Positions 1-5,669 of a DNA stretch of 6,310 nucleotides are shown here, in pieces (the first letter of the stretch is position 1; each line of letters starts with the position of its first letter). The translations under genes and the position numbers were made by a program. This stretch comes from Anaerolineaceae bacterium (GTDB lineage Bacteria > Chloroflexota > Anaerolineae > Anaerolineales > Anaerolineaceae): the NCBI GenBank assembly GCA_003542325.1, contig DPKV01000250.1, positions 1 to 6,310 on the forward strand, given 5' to 3'. The notes below the pieces were generated by a model. That model made no database searches and was not told the origin of the DNA. It was given only the letters and a program-made list of their open reading frames with translations.

Positions 1-2
1 AT

Positions 3-434
3 CTAACCGTTGATGGCGGCATCGGCAAATCCGAGCTGGATCTCTCTGACTTACTGCTCAGTGACTTTGATTATGACGGCGGCACCGGGGCCAGCACAAT
101 CCTCCTGCCCGAATCCAGGGAAGGCTATGAAACCTGGATTGATGGCGGAACAGGCATGGTCACCGTTGTCCTGCCCGAAGACAGCAATTTAACAATCCGG
201 TTGGATGGCGGCACCGGGCAAGTCATCTTTGATGCCCCTGAAGGCGTGGATCTGAAAGTTGAAGTCCAAAGCGGCGGCACGGGCAATCTGCTTTCACCGC
301 TCTGGCTCATCAAGACCAGCGGCGAAATGGATCGGGATGAGGGTATTTATCAAACGAACGGTTTTGAAGATGCCCAATTTAAGATCACGATCATCATTGA
401 AGATATCGGGACCGGAAATATCGTGATCAAATAA
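3..434 (+). CDS. C-terminal part of a DGGTG-repeat beta protein (LiaF/DUF4097 'toast-rack'-like), 5'-truncated
   Basis: The frame is open from the window edge to a TAA at 432-434, giving 143 visible residues; the start lies upstream. The visible protein is a ladder of short beta-strand units ending in a D-G-G-T/I-G turn. The turn aspartates are at visible residues 4, 25, 47 and 68, a serine takes that place at 90, and a degenerate D-I-G-T-G occurs at 134. The step is 21-22 residues (44 between the last two). Residues between turns alternate hydrophobic and polar (for example VTVVLPED, LTIRLDGG), which suits a stacked beta-solenoid. No membrane segment is visible in this part. The pattern resembles the C-terminal adhesin-like/toast-rack domain of LiaF, DUF4097 and similar envelope-associated proteins, which often follow N-terminal transmembrane helices in Chloroflexota. 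The exact family is a guess; the repeat architecture is seen directly. The codon pattern and a terminator just downstream support a real gene end. Confidence 0.72.
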   Translation, partial: LTVDGGIGKSELDLSDLLLSDFDYDGGTGASTILLPESREGYETWIDGGTGMVTVVLPEDSNLTIRLDGGTGQVIFDAPEGVDLKVEVQSGGTGNLLSPLWLIKTSGEMDRDEGIYQTNGFEDAQFKITIIIEDIGTGNIVIK

Positions 435-453
435 TCCTTGAATTGAGAAGCAT

Positions 454-487
454 AAGCTGCCCGATTTCCTTTTTGGGCAGCTTTTTT
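454..487 (+). terminator. Intrinsic (rho-independent) terminator
   Basis: A perfect 9-bp stem, AAGCTGCCC (454-462) with GGGCAGCTT (475-483), encloses a 12-nt loop. The T-run begins inside the 3' arm and continues to 487, giving six consecutive T at 482-487. It starts 19 nt after the stop codon of the first gene, so it should end that transcript and insulate clpC from it. Confidence 0.9.
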
Positions 488-590
488 ATGACCGGGAAAT
501 TGTCATCGATGAAAAAAACCTCTGATTCCCCGGATTCGTATTAACGTTCTATTATAAAGCTTGCACAAAGCTACCTTTTCAATCCAAATT

Positions 591-599
591 TGGTAAAAT
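591..599 (+). promoter_or_regulatory. Candidate extended -10 promoter for clpC-radA
   Basis: TGGTAAAAT fits the extended -10 form TGnTATAAT with one hexamer mismatch. No good -35 lies 16-18 bp upstream, which is tolerated in extended -10 promoters. Initiation near 606 would give a leader of about 160 nt containing all three inverted repeats. This is an inference from motif match only; the TTGACA at 711-716 is a competing element. Confidence 0.4.
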
Positions 600-610
600 T
601 AAATCAGACC

Positions 611-629
611 TTAAGATAGGCCTATTTAA
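611..629 (+). repeat. Inverted repeat with perfect ATAGGCCTAT core (possible operator)
   Basis: The core 616-625 (ATAGGCCTAT) is a perfect 10-bp palindrome. Allowing a one-base bulge (G615), the arms extend to TTAAgATAGG (611-620) and CCTATTTAA (621-629). It lies just downstream of the extended -10 candidate, a typical repressor-site position. The half-site CTATTTAA recurs at 728-735 near the clpC ribosome binding site. Operator function is inferred. Confidence 0.45.
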
Positions 630-658
630 CAAGCACTTTTATGTGTTTCTATCCATTT

Positions 659-682
659 GAAGTTGCCAAGGTCTTCAACTTC
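659..682 (+). repeat. Perfect 7-bp inverted repeat in the clpC leader
   Basis: GAAGTTG (659-665) and CAACTTC (676-682) are exact reverse complements separated by 10 nt. In RNA this would be a small hairpin; in DNA it would be a dyad site with centres spaced for adjacent major grooves. No T-run follows, so it is not an intrinsic terminator. Its role is unknown. Confidence 0.45.
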
Positions 683-710
683 CCCCTGGTTCCGACTTTG
701 TAAACATTGC

Positions 711-728
711 TTGACAACCCAGGGTGTC
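711..728 (+). promoter_or_regulatory. Consensus -35 (TTGACA) overlapped by an imperfect palindrome
   Basis: TTGACA at 711-716 matches the sigma-70 -35 consensus exactly. It overlaps an imperfect dyad, GACAaCC (713-719) with GGgTGTC (722-728), in which 6 of 8 base pairs match. The hexamers 15-18 bp downstream (for example TTAAGT, AAGTAA) are poor -10 boxes. TATAAA at 742-747 is 25 bp away, too far, and would initiate inside the Shine-Dalgarno. The dyad is therefore as likely to be a regulator site as part of a promoter. Confidence 0.35.
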
Positions 729-753
729 TATTTAAGTAAGGTATAAAAATATT

Positions 754-762
754 AAAGGAGGT
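754..762 (+). promoter_or_regulatory. Very strong Shine-Dalgarno that fixes the GTG start of clpC
   Basis: AAAGGAGGT is complementary to the full anti-Shine-Dalgarno of 16S rRNA over nine bases. The GGAGG core ends 6 nt before the GTG at 768, the optimal distance, while the next in-frame ATG at 783 would be 21 nt away. This decides for the GTG start and implies high translation initiation. Confidence 0.9.
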
Positions 763-767
763 AAGCC

Positions 768-3317
768 GTGGCTGGATTAGGAATGGATGATTTTACCCCT
801 AAAGCACGTGAAGTACTCAGCCTGGCTCGGAAAGAAGCAGAACGTTTACGCAAACCCCTCATCAGCACAGAGCATTTATTGATCGCGCTGATCCAAATGG
901 AGGGCAGCGTTGCCAGCCGTGTTTTACGTGAGTTAGGCCTGGAAGCTGACCAGGTCGTTGATATTGTTGAAACTGACATTGGTTTTGGAGATCACATCGG
1001 CCAGGTGGAACTTTCGCCTGGTATTCAACAGGTGATCCCATACGCCATTGAAGAAGCGCGCAAACGGGAACATAAAGCCGTGGGAACGGAACACCTGCTC
1101 CTCGGGTTGATCCGCCTGAGCAACTGTGAGGCGATGAATATCCTTGGAAAACTGGGCACAACGCCGGAGCAAATCCGTCGCCAGGTTGACCGGGTATTAC
1201 GGGAATCTCAACAATCCGCTGAAGAAACCCCACCGGCATTAACCACTGGTCGCGCAGCTTCCCGCCGCCGGCATGCTGAGAAGAAAGACCCGGAGAAAAC
1301 ACCCCTGGTCGATCAACTCGCCACAGACCTGACCACCCTCGCCGAACAGGGTAAATTGGATCCCGTCATCGGCCGCCAAACGGAAATCGAGCGCGTAATC
1401 CAGATCCTCGCCCGGCGCACTAAAAACAATCCGGCGTTAATCGGCGAACCCGGTGTTGGAAAAACAGCCATCGTGGAAGGACTTGCCCAACGGATCATTG
1501 AAGGCGATGTCCCCGCACCGTTGTTAAATAAACGCCTGCTCCAATTGGATGTCGGCTCGTTGGTAGCCGGTACCATGTACCGCGGCCAATTCGAAGAGCG
1601 GTTAAAACGCGTGATCGACGAACTTAAATCCTCAGAAGCGATCCTATTCATTGATGAGGTTCACATGCTGGTGGGTGCTGGTTCCGCCGGTTCCTCAGTG
1701 GATGCCGCCAATATCCTCAAGCCTGCCCTTTCCCGGGGCGAGCTGCAGGTGATCGGCGCCACCACATTGGACGAGTACCGCAAGAATATTGAAAGCGATG
1801 CCGCCCTGGAGCGCCGGTTCCAGCCCATTATTGTAAACGAGCCGAGCGTCGAGGAAACCATCGAAATCCTGCATGGAATCCGTTCCGCTTATGAAAACCA
1901 TCACCGTCTGACCATTGAGGATGAAGCCCTCGAATCGGCAGCGAAACTATCCGCCCGTTATGTGAGCGACCGTTTCCTGCCTGATAAAGCCATTGACCTG
2001 ATCGACGAATCAGCTTCCCGGGTCCGTATGTATAAAAGCCCGGCTGCCGTAAACGCCAAAGAGATCGTCACCGAACTGCGCGAACTCCGCAAGTCCATTG
2101 AAGCCGCCAAGGATGAAGAGGATTTCGACCGGGTTGAAGCACTTCAGGACAAGGTCGGCGATTTGGAAGAAAAAATCGAAGAAATCCGCACGGTTTGGGA
2201 CAGGGCAACCAGCCCGCATGTCACCACCGAGGACATCGCTGAAATAATCTCCATGTGGACGGGTGTCCCTCTGATGCAGCTCGAAACTGAAGAGTCAGCC
2301 CGGCTGTTGAATATGGAAGCAGACCTCAGGCAACAGATCATCGGCCAGGACGAAGCCATCCAGACTATTTCCAAAGCGATCCGGCGGGCAAGGGCCGGTT
2401 TGAAAGACCCGAACCGCCCGGTTGGCTCCTTTATCTTCCTCGGACCGACCGGCGTCGGCAAGACTGAACTGACCAAGGCCCTCGCCAGACTCATGTTTGG
2501 GAGCGAAGACGCCCTGATCCAGCTCGACATGTCCGAATTCATGGAACGCCACAGCGTCAGCCGTTTGGTCGGCGCTCCCCCGGGCTATGTTGGCTATGAA
2601 GACGCAGGACAGCTCACAGAAGCTATCCGCCGCCGGCCTTATTCCATCGTCGTCTTTGACGAAATCGAAAAGGCCCATCCGGAAGCACATAACATGCTGC
2701 TCCAGATCATGGAGGAAGGCCATCTTACGGATGCCCGCGGCCATAAAGTGGACTTCCGTAATGCGATCATTATCATGACAACCAATGTCGGCGCGGATAT
2801 GATCCAGCGGCAGTCAAACTTCGGTTTTTCACTGACCGTGGACGAAGCCCAGGAAGAAGCAACGGCTTATAAAGACATGCAGAAGAAACTGACCGAAGCG
2901 CTTAAACGTGCTTTCCGTCCGGAATTTATTAACCGGTTGGATTCGGTGATTGTTTTCCGCTCGTTGAATAAGGAAGACATCCGCAAGATCGTCCAGCTTG
3001 AGTTGGATAAGGTCAATGCCCGGCTGGTGGAAAACCGGATCACCTTGCGTGCCAGCGAAGCCGCACTGGACCTGCTGTCCGAAGAAGGGTATCGCCCTGA
3101 AATGGGCGCAAGGCCTCTCCGGCGGGTTATCCAGCAGAAAATCGAGGACCGTCTTTCGGATGCTCTTTTGGCTAAAGAATTTGATGATGGTCAGAACATC
3201 CTGGTGGACGTGGAAACCTCGCTGGAGGATGGTGCTGAAGTCAAACACATCGTCCTGAAAAAGGACACTGAAGGCGACCAAAAAGCCGAACCCGATCTGG
3301 CGGCAGTGGGGTTCTAA
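768..3317 (+). CDS. clpC: ATP-dependent Clp protease ATP-binding subunit ClpC (Hsp100/AAA+ unfoldase)
   Basis: Hexameric cytosolic unfoldase that feeds substrates into the ClpP peptidase. The 849-residue length is somewhat longer than most ClpC (about 810-850). Two N-terminal Clp repeats occupy residues 7-150, each with a T-E-H motif (E35, E108). A charged linker (about 150-180) leads to the first AAA+ module: Walker A GEPGVGKT (226-233), pore tyrosine Y271, Walker B ending D296-E297, arginines R349-R350 in the ERRF motif. One short coiled-coil M-domain spans about 434-474 with F453 at its tip, which separates ClpC from ClpA (none) and ClpB (long). The second AAA+ module has Walker A GPTGVGKT (559-566), pore loop GYVGY (Y607), Walker B D631-E632, a ClpP-docking tripeptide F685-G686-F687 and sensor-2 GAR (R782). 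The GTG start is set by an ideal Shine-Dalgarno. The gene runs into radA with a 3-nt gap. All catalytic residues are intact. Confidence 0.97.
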   Translation: MAGLGMDDFTPKAREVLSLARKEAERLRKPLISTEHLLIALIQMEGSVASRVLRELGLEADQVVDIVETDIGFGDHIGQVELSPGIQQVIPYAIEEARKREHKAVGTEHLLLGLIRLSNCEAMNILGKLGTTPEQIRRQVDRVLRESQQSAEETPPALTTGRAASRRRHAEKKDPEKTPLVDQLATDLTTLAEQGKLDPVIGRQTEIERVIQILARRTKNNPALIGEPGVGKTAIVEGLAQRIIEGDVPAPLLNKRLLQLDVGSLVAGTMYRGQFEERLKRVIDELKSSEAILFIDEVHMLVGAGSAGSSVDAANILKPALSRGELQVIGATTLDEYRKNIESDAALERRFQPIIVNEPSVEETIEILHGIRSAYENHHRLTIEDEALESAAKLSARYVSDRFLPDKAIDLIDESASRVRMYKSPAAVNAKEIVTELRELRKSIEAAKDEEDFDRVEALQDKVGDLEEKIEEIRTVWDRATSPHVTTEDIAEIISMWTGVPLMQLETEESARLLNMEADLRQQIIGQDEAIQTISKAIRRARAGLKDPNRPVGSFIFLGPTGVGKTELTKALARLMFGSEDALIQLDMSEFMERHSVSRLVGAPPGYVGYEDAGQLTEAIRRRPYSIVVFDEIEKAHPEAHNMLLQIMEEGHLTDARGHKVDFRNAIIIMTTNVGADMIQRQSNFGFSLTVDEAQEEATAYKDMQKKLTEALKRAFRPEFINRLDSVIVFRSLNKEDIRKIVQLELDKVNARLVENRITLRASEAALDLLSEEGYRPEMGARPLRRVIQQKIEDRLSDALLAKEFDDGQNILVDVETSLEDGAEVKHIVLKKDTEGDQKAEPDLAAVGF

Positions 3318-3320
3318 CCC

Positions 3321-4718
3321 ATGGCAAAGACCAGGACCCGGTATGTCTGTCAGGAATGCGGCCGTACGTCGCCGAAAGCCCTGGGACGCTGCCCGCAATG
3401 CGGGGCCTGGGACAGTATGATCGAAGAATATGTGGAAGAAAATCAGCCCGCCCAGGGTCATGCCAGTATGCATGGCCTGGGCGGGCTTTCCGTCCCCAAG
3501 CGGCTTACTGATATCGAAGGGGACAGTGAAGAGCGGATCCCCGTTCCCATCACTGAATTTTCGCGCGTGCTGGGCGGCGGAGTCGTCCCCGGCTCCATCG
3601 TCCTGATCGGCGGCGACCCGGGAATCGGGAAATCCACCCTGATGCTCCAGATGACCCTCCAAATGGCGGACGGTCAGCCGGTCTTATACGTCTCCGGTGA
3701 GGAATCGGAACGCCAGATCAAAATGCGGGCCTTGCGCCTATTGCGCGGGGACGGTCAGCAACAGGGACAACTCCCTGAAAACCTTTACCTCGTCACCGAG
3801 ACCAATCTGGATGTGATCCTCGACCACGTCCAAACCGTCAATCCCCGCTTGCTGGTGATCGATTCCATTCAGACCGTATACCGGCCGGATATGGAATCCA
3901 GCGCAGGGTCCATCTCTCAGGTGCGGGAAAGCGCGTCACGATTGCGGGAACTGGCCAAAACCTCGGGAATCGCGGTTTTCGTGATCGGTCATGTAACCAA
4001 ACAGGGTACCATCGCCGGCCCCCGTGTATTGGAACACATCGTTGACACCGTTCTCTACCTGGAGGGAGACCACTTCCAGGCCTACCGCCTGCTCCGTTCC
4101 GTCAAAAACCGCTTTGGCGCGACTTCCGAAGTGGGCGTGTTCGAGATGCAGGAACACGGAATGATCGAAGTAAAAAATCCATCCGAGGCATTCCTGGCTG
4201 AACGAATGGTCAATGCGCCCGGTTCCGCCATCGCGGTAACCATGGAAGGCACCCGGCCTTTGCTGGTCGAGATCCAGGGACTGACCAGTCACACAAGCTT
4301 TGGCAACCCCCGCCGAACCCCGAATGGGATTGATTTCAACCGGCTTTTATTGATCACGGCCGTTCTTTCACGTCGCCTCAACCTCAATTTATCAGAGCAG
4401 GACATTTTCGCCAATGTGGTCGGCGGGCTGCGGATCGACGAACCGGCCGCGGACCTGGCTGTGGCAGCCGCCATCACTTCATCGCTCAGGGACCAACCCG
4501 TCCGGGCGGAACTCGTGCTGATCGGCGAGTTGGGACTCTCCGGTGAATTGCGAATGGTGGGTCAGCTCAATGCCCGCCTGCGTGAAGCTGCCAGCCTTGG
4601 ATTCAAACAGGCGATTGTGCCCCACCGGATTCACCGCAAGGAAAAGTTTCCGGAAGGCATCGAGGTTACTGAAGCCCGTTCGCTTCAGGAAGCGCTCATG
4701 CTGGCGTTGATCCAATAA
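3321..4718 (+). CDS. radA: DNA repair/recombination protein RadA (Sms)
   Basis: RecA-like hexameric ATPase that drives branch migration of recombination intermediates and helps repair and restart of damaged forks. The 465 residues match the usual family length (about 455-460). An N-terminal C4 zinc finger has C10-X2-C13-X10-C24-X2-C27. The RecA-type ATPase core has Walker A GGDPGIGKST (97-106) and Walker B ending at D181 (LLVID). The RadA signature KNRFG is at 262-266 and is intact; in E. coli it is needed for branch migration. The C-terminal Lon-protease-like scaffold runs from about 286 to the end, with EPAADLA (374-380) and GELGLSGELR (402-411); it is a structural, non-proteolytic domain in this family. 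The ATG lies 3 nt after the clpC stop with only a weak GGGG upstream, so translation is probably coupled to clpC. The TAA stop is followed at once by an in-frame TAG. In Firmicutes radA also follows clpC, but disA, its common next neighbour there, is missing. Confidence 0.97.
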   Translation: MAKTRTRYVCQECGRTSPKALGRCPQCGAWDSMIEEYVEENQPAQGHASMHGLGGLSVPKRLTDIEGDSEERIPVPITEFSRVLGGGVVPGSIVLIGGDPGIGKSTLMLQMTLQMADGQPVLYVSGEESERQIKMRALRLLRGDGQQQGQLPENLYLVTETNLDVILDHVQTVNPRLLVIDSIQTVYRPDMESSAGSISQVRESASRLRELAKTSGIAVFVIGHVTKQGTIAGPRVLEHIVDTVLYLEGDHFQAYRLLRSVKNRFGATSEVGVFEMQEHGMIEVKNPSEAFLAERMVNAPGSAIAVTMEGTRPLLVEIQGLTSHTSFGNPRRTPNGIDFNRLLLITAVLSRRLNLNLSEQDIFANVVGGLRIDEPAADLAVAAAITSSLRDQPVRAELVLIGELGLSGELRMVGQLNARLREAASLGFKQAIVPHRIHRKEKFPEGIEVTEARSLQEALMLALIQ

Positions 4719-4723
4719 TAGGT

Positions 4724-4757
4724 ATTAGGAATTTAGGACCAGGGATTAGGAAGTAGG
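4724..4757 (+). repeat. Degenerate TTAGGA short repeats after radA
   Basis: ATTAGGA (4724-4730), ATTTAGGA (4731-4738), ATTAGGA (4745-4751) and a degenerate AAGTAGG lie within 34 bp, with CCAGGG between the second and third copies. The array begins almost directly after the radA stop codon. It is a degenerate microsatellite-like patch; copy spacing is irregular and no function is implied. Confidence 0.6.
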
Positions 4758-4790
4758 TTGTTGGTCATGCAGATAGCCTAACCGACAACC
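4756..4790 (+). repeat. Stem-loop downstream of radA (possible transcript end or 3' stabiliser)
   Basis: GGTTGTTGGT (4756-4765) pairs with ACCGACAACC (4781-4790) over 10 bp including one G-U pair. Two further G-C pairs (4769-4770 with 4776-4777) can form inside a 3x3 internal loop. It starts 38 nt after the radA stop. Only a short TTTT (4801-4804) lies 10 nt beyond, so it is not a classical intrinsic terminator. It may protect the mRNA 3' end or terminate weakly. Confidence 0.55.
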
Positions 4791-4831
4791 ATAACCTCCA
4801 TTTTACTGTGCTGACTATGGCGTTCTCCCAT

Positions 4832-4854
4832 GGAGCGCGGACTTTAGTCCGCAG
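4832..4854. repeat. REP-like palindrome, copy 1
   Basis: The stem GCGGACT (4837-4843) / AGTCCGC (4846-4852) is a perfect 7-bp inverted repeat with a TT centre, preceded by GGAGC (4832-4836). The left half GGAGCGCGGACT differs by two transitions from the reverse complement of the right half of copy 2 (AGCCCGCACTCC). Short GC-rich palindromes of this kind (GCGGnCT-AGnCCGC in an AT-rich gap) are typical of dispersed REP elements mobilised by RAYT/IS200-like transposases. No transposase is in the window. Confidence 0.65.
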
Positions 4855-5022
4855 TATGTATAACTCCAGCGGATTATTCGATTCATTGCTGACTTATATG
4901 TCACGTAGGCAGGCCAGCCATCTTACATAACATGAATTGAGTGCGTACGTTATCACTATACATTTCTTTTTTAATCAGTTTACATTGTTCCCAATCCAAT
5001 AACAATAATGAGCCATGTTTCA

Positions 5023-5045
5023 GAGCGGGCTGAAGCCCGCACTCC
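5023..5045. repeat. REP-like palindrome, copy 2
   Basis: GCGGGCT (5025-5031) / AGCCCGC (5034-5040) form a perfect 7-bp inverted repeat with a GA centre, followed by ACTCC (5041-5045). The left flank is degenerate (GA instead of GGAGT), so each copy keeps one complete outer half. It lies 188 bp (centre to centre) from copy 1 and just upstream of the -35 box of the next gene, where it could also affect transcription. Confidence 0.65.
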
Positions 5046-5056
5046 ATTTCTTAACT

Positions 5057-5085
5057 TTGCCGGAATAATCCTAACCCGTTATAAT
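5057..5085 (+). promoter_or_regulatory. Sigma-70-type promoter for the DUF6391-like gene and holA
   Basis: A consensus TATAAT (5080-5085) is preceded by TTGCCG (5057-5062, four of six matches to TTGACA) with an ideal 17-bp spacer. Initiation near 5092 would leave a leader of about 57 nt before the ATG at 5149. No competing promoter of this quality is seen in the gap. Confidence 0.65.
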
Positions 5086-5137
5086 TGAATCAATCGACAC
5101 CAGCAAGATGAGTGCTTTTCCACGTCATTAGTCAAAC

Positions 5138-5142
5138 AGGAT
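5138..5142 (+). promoter_or_regulatory. Shine-Dalgarno for the gene at 5149
   Basis: AGGAT ends 6 nt before the ATG at 5149 and supports that start. The ATG at 5141, which overlaps the motif, is in another frame and stops after three codons. Confidence 0.55.
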
Positions 5143-5148
5143 GTCAAA

Positions 5149-5661
5149 ATGAGTAAATCCATACTTGAATTTCCCCCAATTTTCCGTACCCGAAAAAACC
5201 ACGGCCTGGAGCATGCCACAATTCATGTCCTGGCAAAGAAATACCCCAATGTGAGCCTGGCTGGGATATCCTCGCCAAAGGGATTCGCCATCATTGGCAA
5301 CGTCCCGACCGAGGATGTGGCGGAGGCAGCCATTGAAGCCCTCAAACGGCTGCGGGCCGGAGAAACCGAATTAGCCCAGCATCCTAACTGCGGCACGAAT
5401 TACGTCATCTCAGGCATCTTCGCCGGGTTTGGCGCATGGTTGGGCATGGTAGGCGTGGGAAAAGGATTCGGTAAAAAAACCCGACGCCTGCCCATCATGA
5501 TCCTTCTGGCAACCATCGCCTTGATCCTGACCCGCCGGGTAGGCCCCATGGTGCAAAAAGAGATCACCACATCAGGCGACCCCGGCGAAATGGAATTGGT
5601 CCGCGTGGAGACCTCCCTGCAAACCAACCTGAAAATCCATTATATTGTCACCAAAGGCTGA
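5149..5661 (+). CDS. Small membrane protein of unknown function, DUF6391-like
   Basis: 170 residues. The N-terminal domain (about 1-84) carries H18-G-L-E21-H22-A-T-I-H26, an HxxEH pattern with an extra histidine, and later H78-P-N-C81-G-T-N just before the membrane part. Two hydrophobic segments follow: about 85-104 (glycine-rich) and about 114-128. The basic stretch GKKTRR between them suggests a cytoplasmic loop, which would place both termini outside if both helices span. The tail (129-170) contains beta-like segments. I recognise the overall pattern (HGLEHATI near the N-terminus, HPNCGTN before the helices) as that of DUF6391 proteins, which have no known function; this assignment is from memory. 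The His/Glu/Cys residues could form a metal site, but that is inference, and the HxxEH pattern alone does not prove a peptidase. The gene has its own promoter and precedes holA by 8 nt, so the two are likely cotranscribed. Confidence 0.8.
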   Translation: MSKSILEFPPIFRTRKNHGLEHATIHVLAKKYPNVSLAGISSPKGFAIIGNVPTEDVAEAAIEALKRLRAGETELAQHPNCGTNYVISGIFAGFGAWLGMVGVGKGFGKKTRRLPIMILLATIALILTRRVGPMVQKEITTSGDPGEMELVRVETSLQTNLKIHYIVTKG

Positions 5662-5669
5662 TCCCCTGC

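Larger units (their letters stand above)
488..767 (+). other. clpC upstream/leader region without a gene
   Basis: This AT-rich gap between the upstream terminator and the clpC start contains no convincing reading frame. It holds an extended -10 candidate (591-599), three inverted repeats (611-629, 659-682, 713-728), a consensus TTGACA (711-716) and the clpC Shine-Dalgarno (754-762). An AAAGCT direct repeat occurs at 556-561 and 567-572. No CtsR-type heptad repeat (GGTCAAA) and no CIRCE element (TTAGCACTC-N9-GAGTGCTAA) is present, so the usual Firmicutes heat-shock operators are absent. Confidence 0.7.
4719..5148 (+). other. 430-bp intergenic region rich in small repeats
   Basis: No plausible gene is seen on either strand. 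From left to right it holds TTAGGA-type repeats (4724-4757), a 10-bp-stem hairpin (4756-4790), a REP-like palindrome (4832-4854), about 165 bp of unremarkable AT-rich sequence, a second related palindrome (5023-5045), and a promoter (5057-5085) with a leader of roughly 57 nt. No T-rich intrinsic terminator follows radA; the hairpin at 4756-4790 is the closest candidate. Confidence 0.7.

Noticed and set aside
10..192. 60-codon frame overlapping the first gene in another frame
   Set aside because: It is an out-of-frame reading of the DGGTG repeat gene, whose own frame has the consistent repeat pattern and ends just before a terminator.
742..747. TATAAA as -10 box for the TTGACA at 711
   Set aside because: The spacer would be 25 bp, and initiation would fall inside the Shine-Dalgarno of clpC.
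435..767. CtsR, CIRCE or HspR (HAIR) operator before clpC
   Set aside because: None of the consensus half-sites is present as a pair; only CTTGACA (710-716) faintly resembles one HAIR arm, and its partner is absent.
862..1302. 146-codon antisense open frame opposite the clpC N-domain
   Set aside because: Shadow of a conserved coding region; Cys/Pro/Gly-rich composition and no family resemblance.
2829..3662. 277-codon antisense open frame across the clpC-radA junction
   Set aside because: It lies opposite two highly conserved genes, reads low-complexity His/Phe/Gly-rich residues typical of an antisense shadow, and shows no recognisable domain or ribosome binding site.
4724..4757. Telomere-like or CRISPR-like array
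   Set aside because: The TTAGGA copies are few, irregular and very short, with no spacers and no Cas genes.
5108..5131. Seven-codon upstream open frame in the leader of the gene at 5149
   Set aside because: No Shine-Dalgarno precedes it and the codons show nothing suggestive of attenuation.
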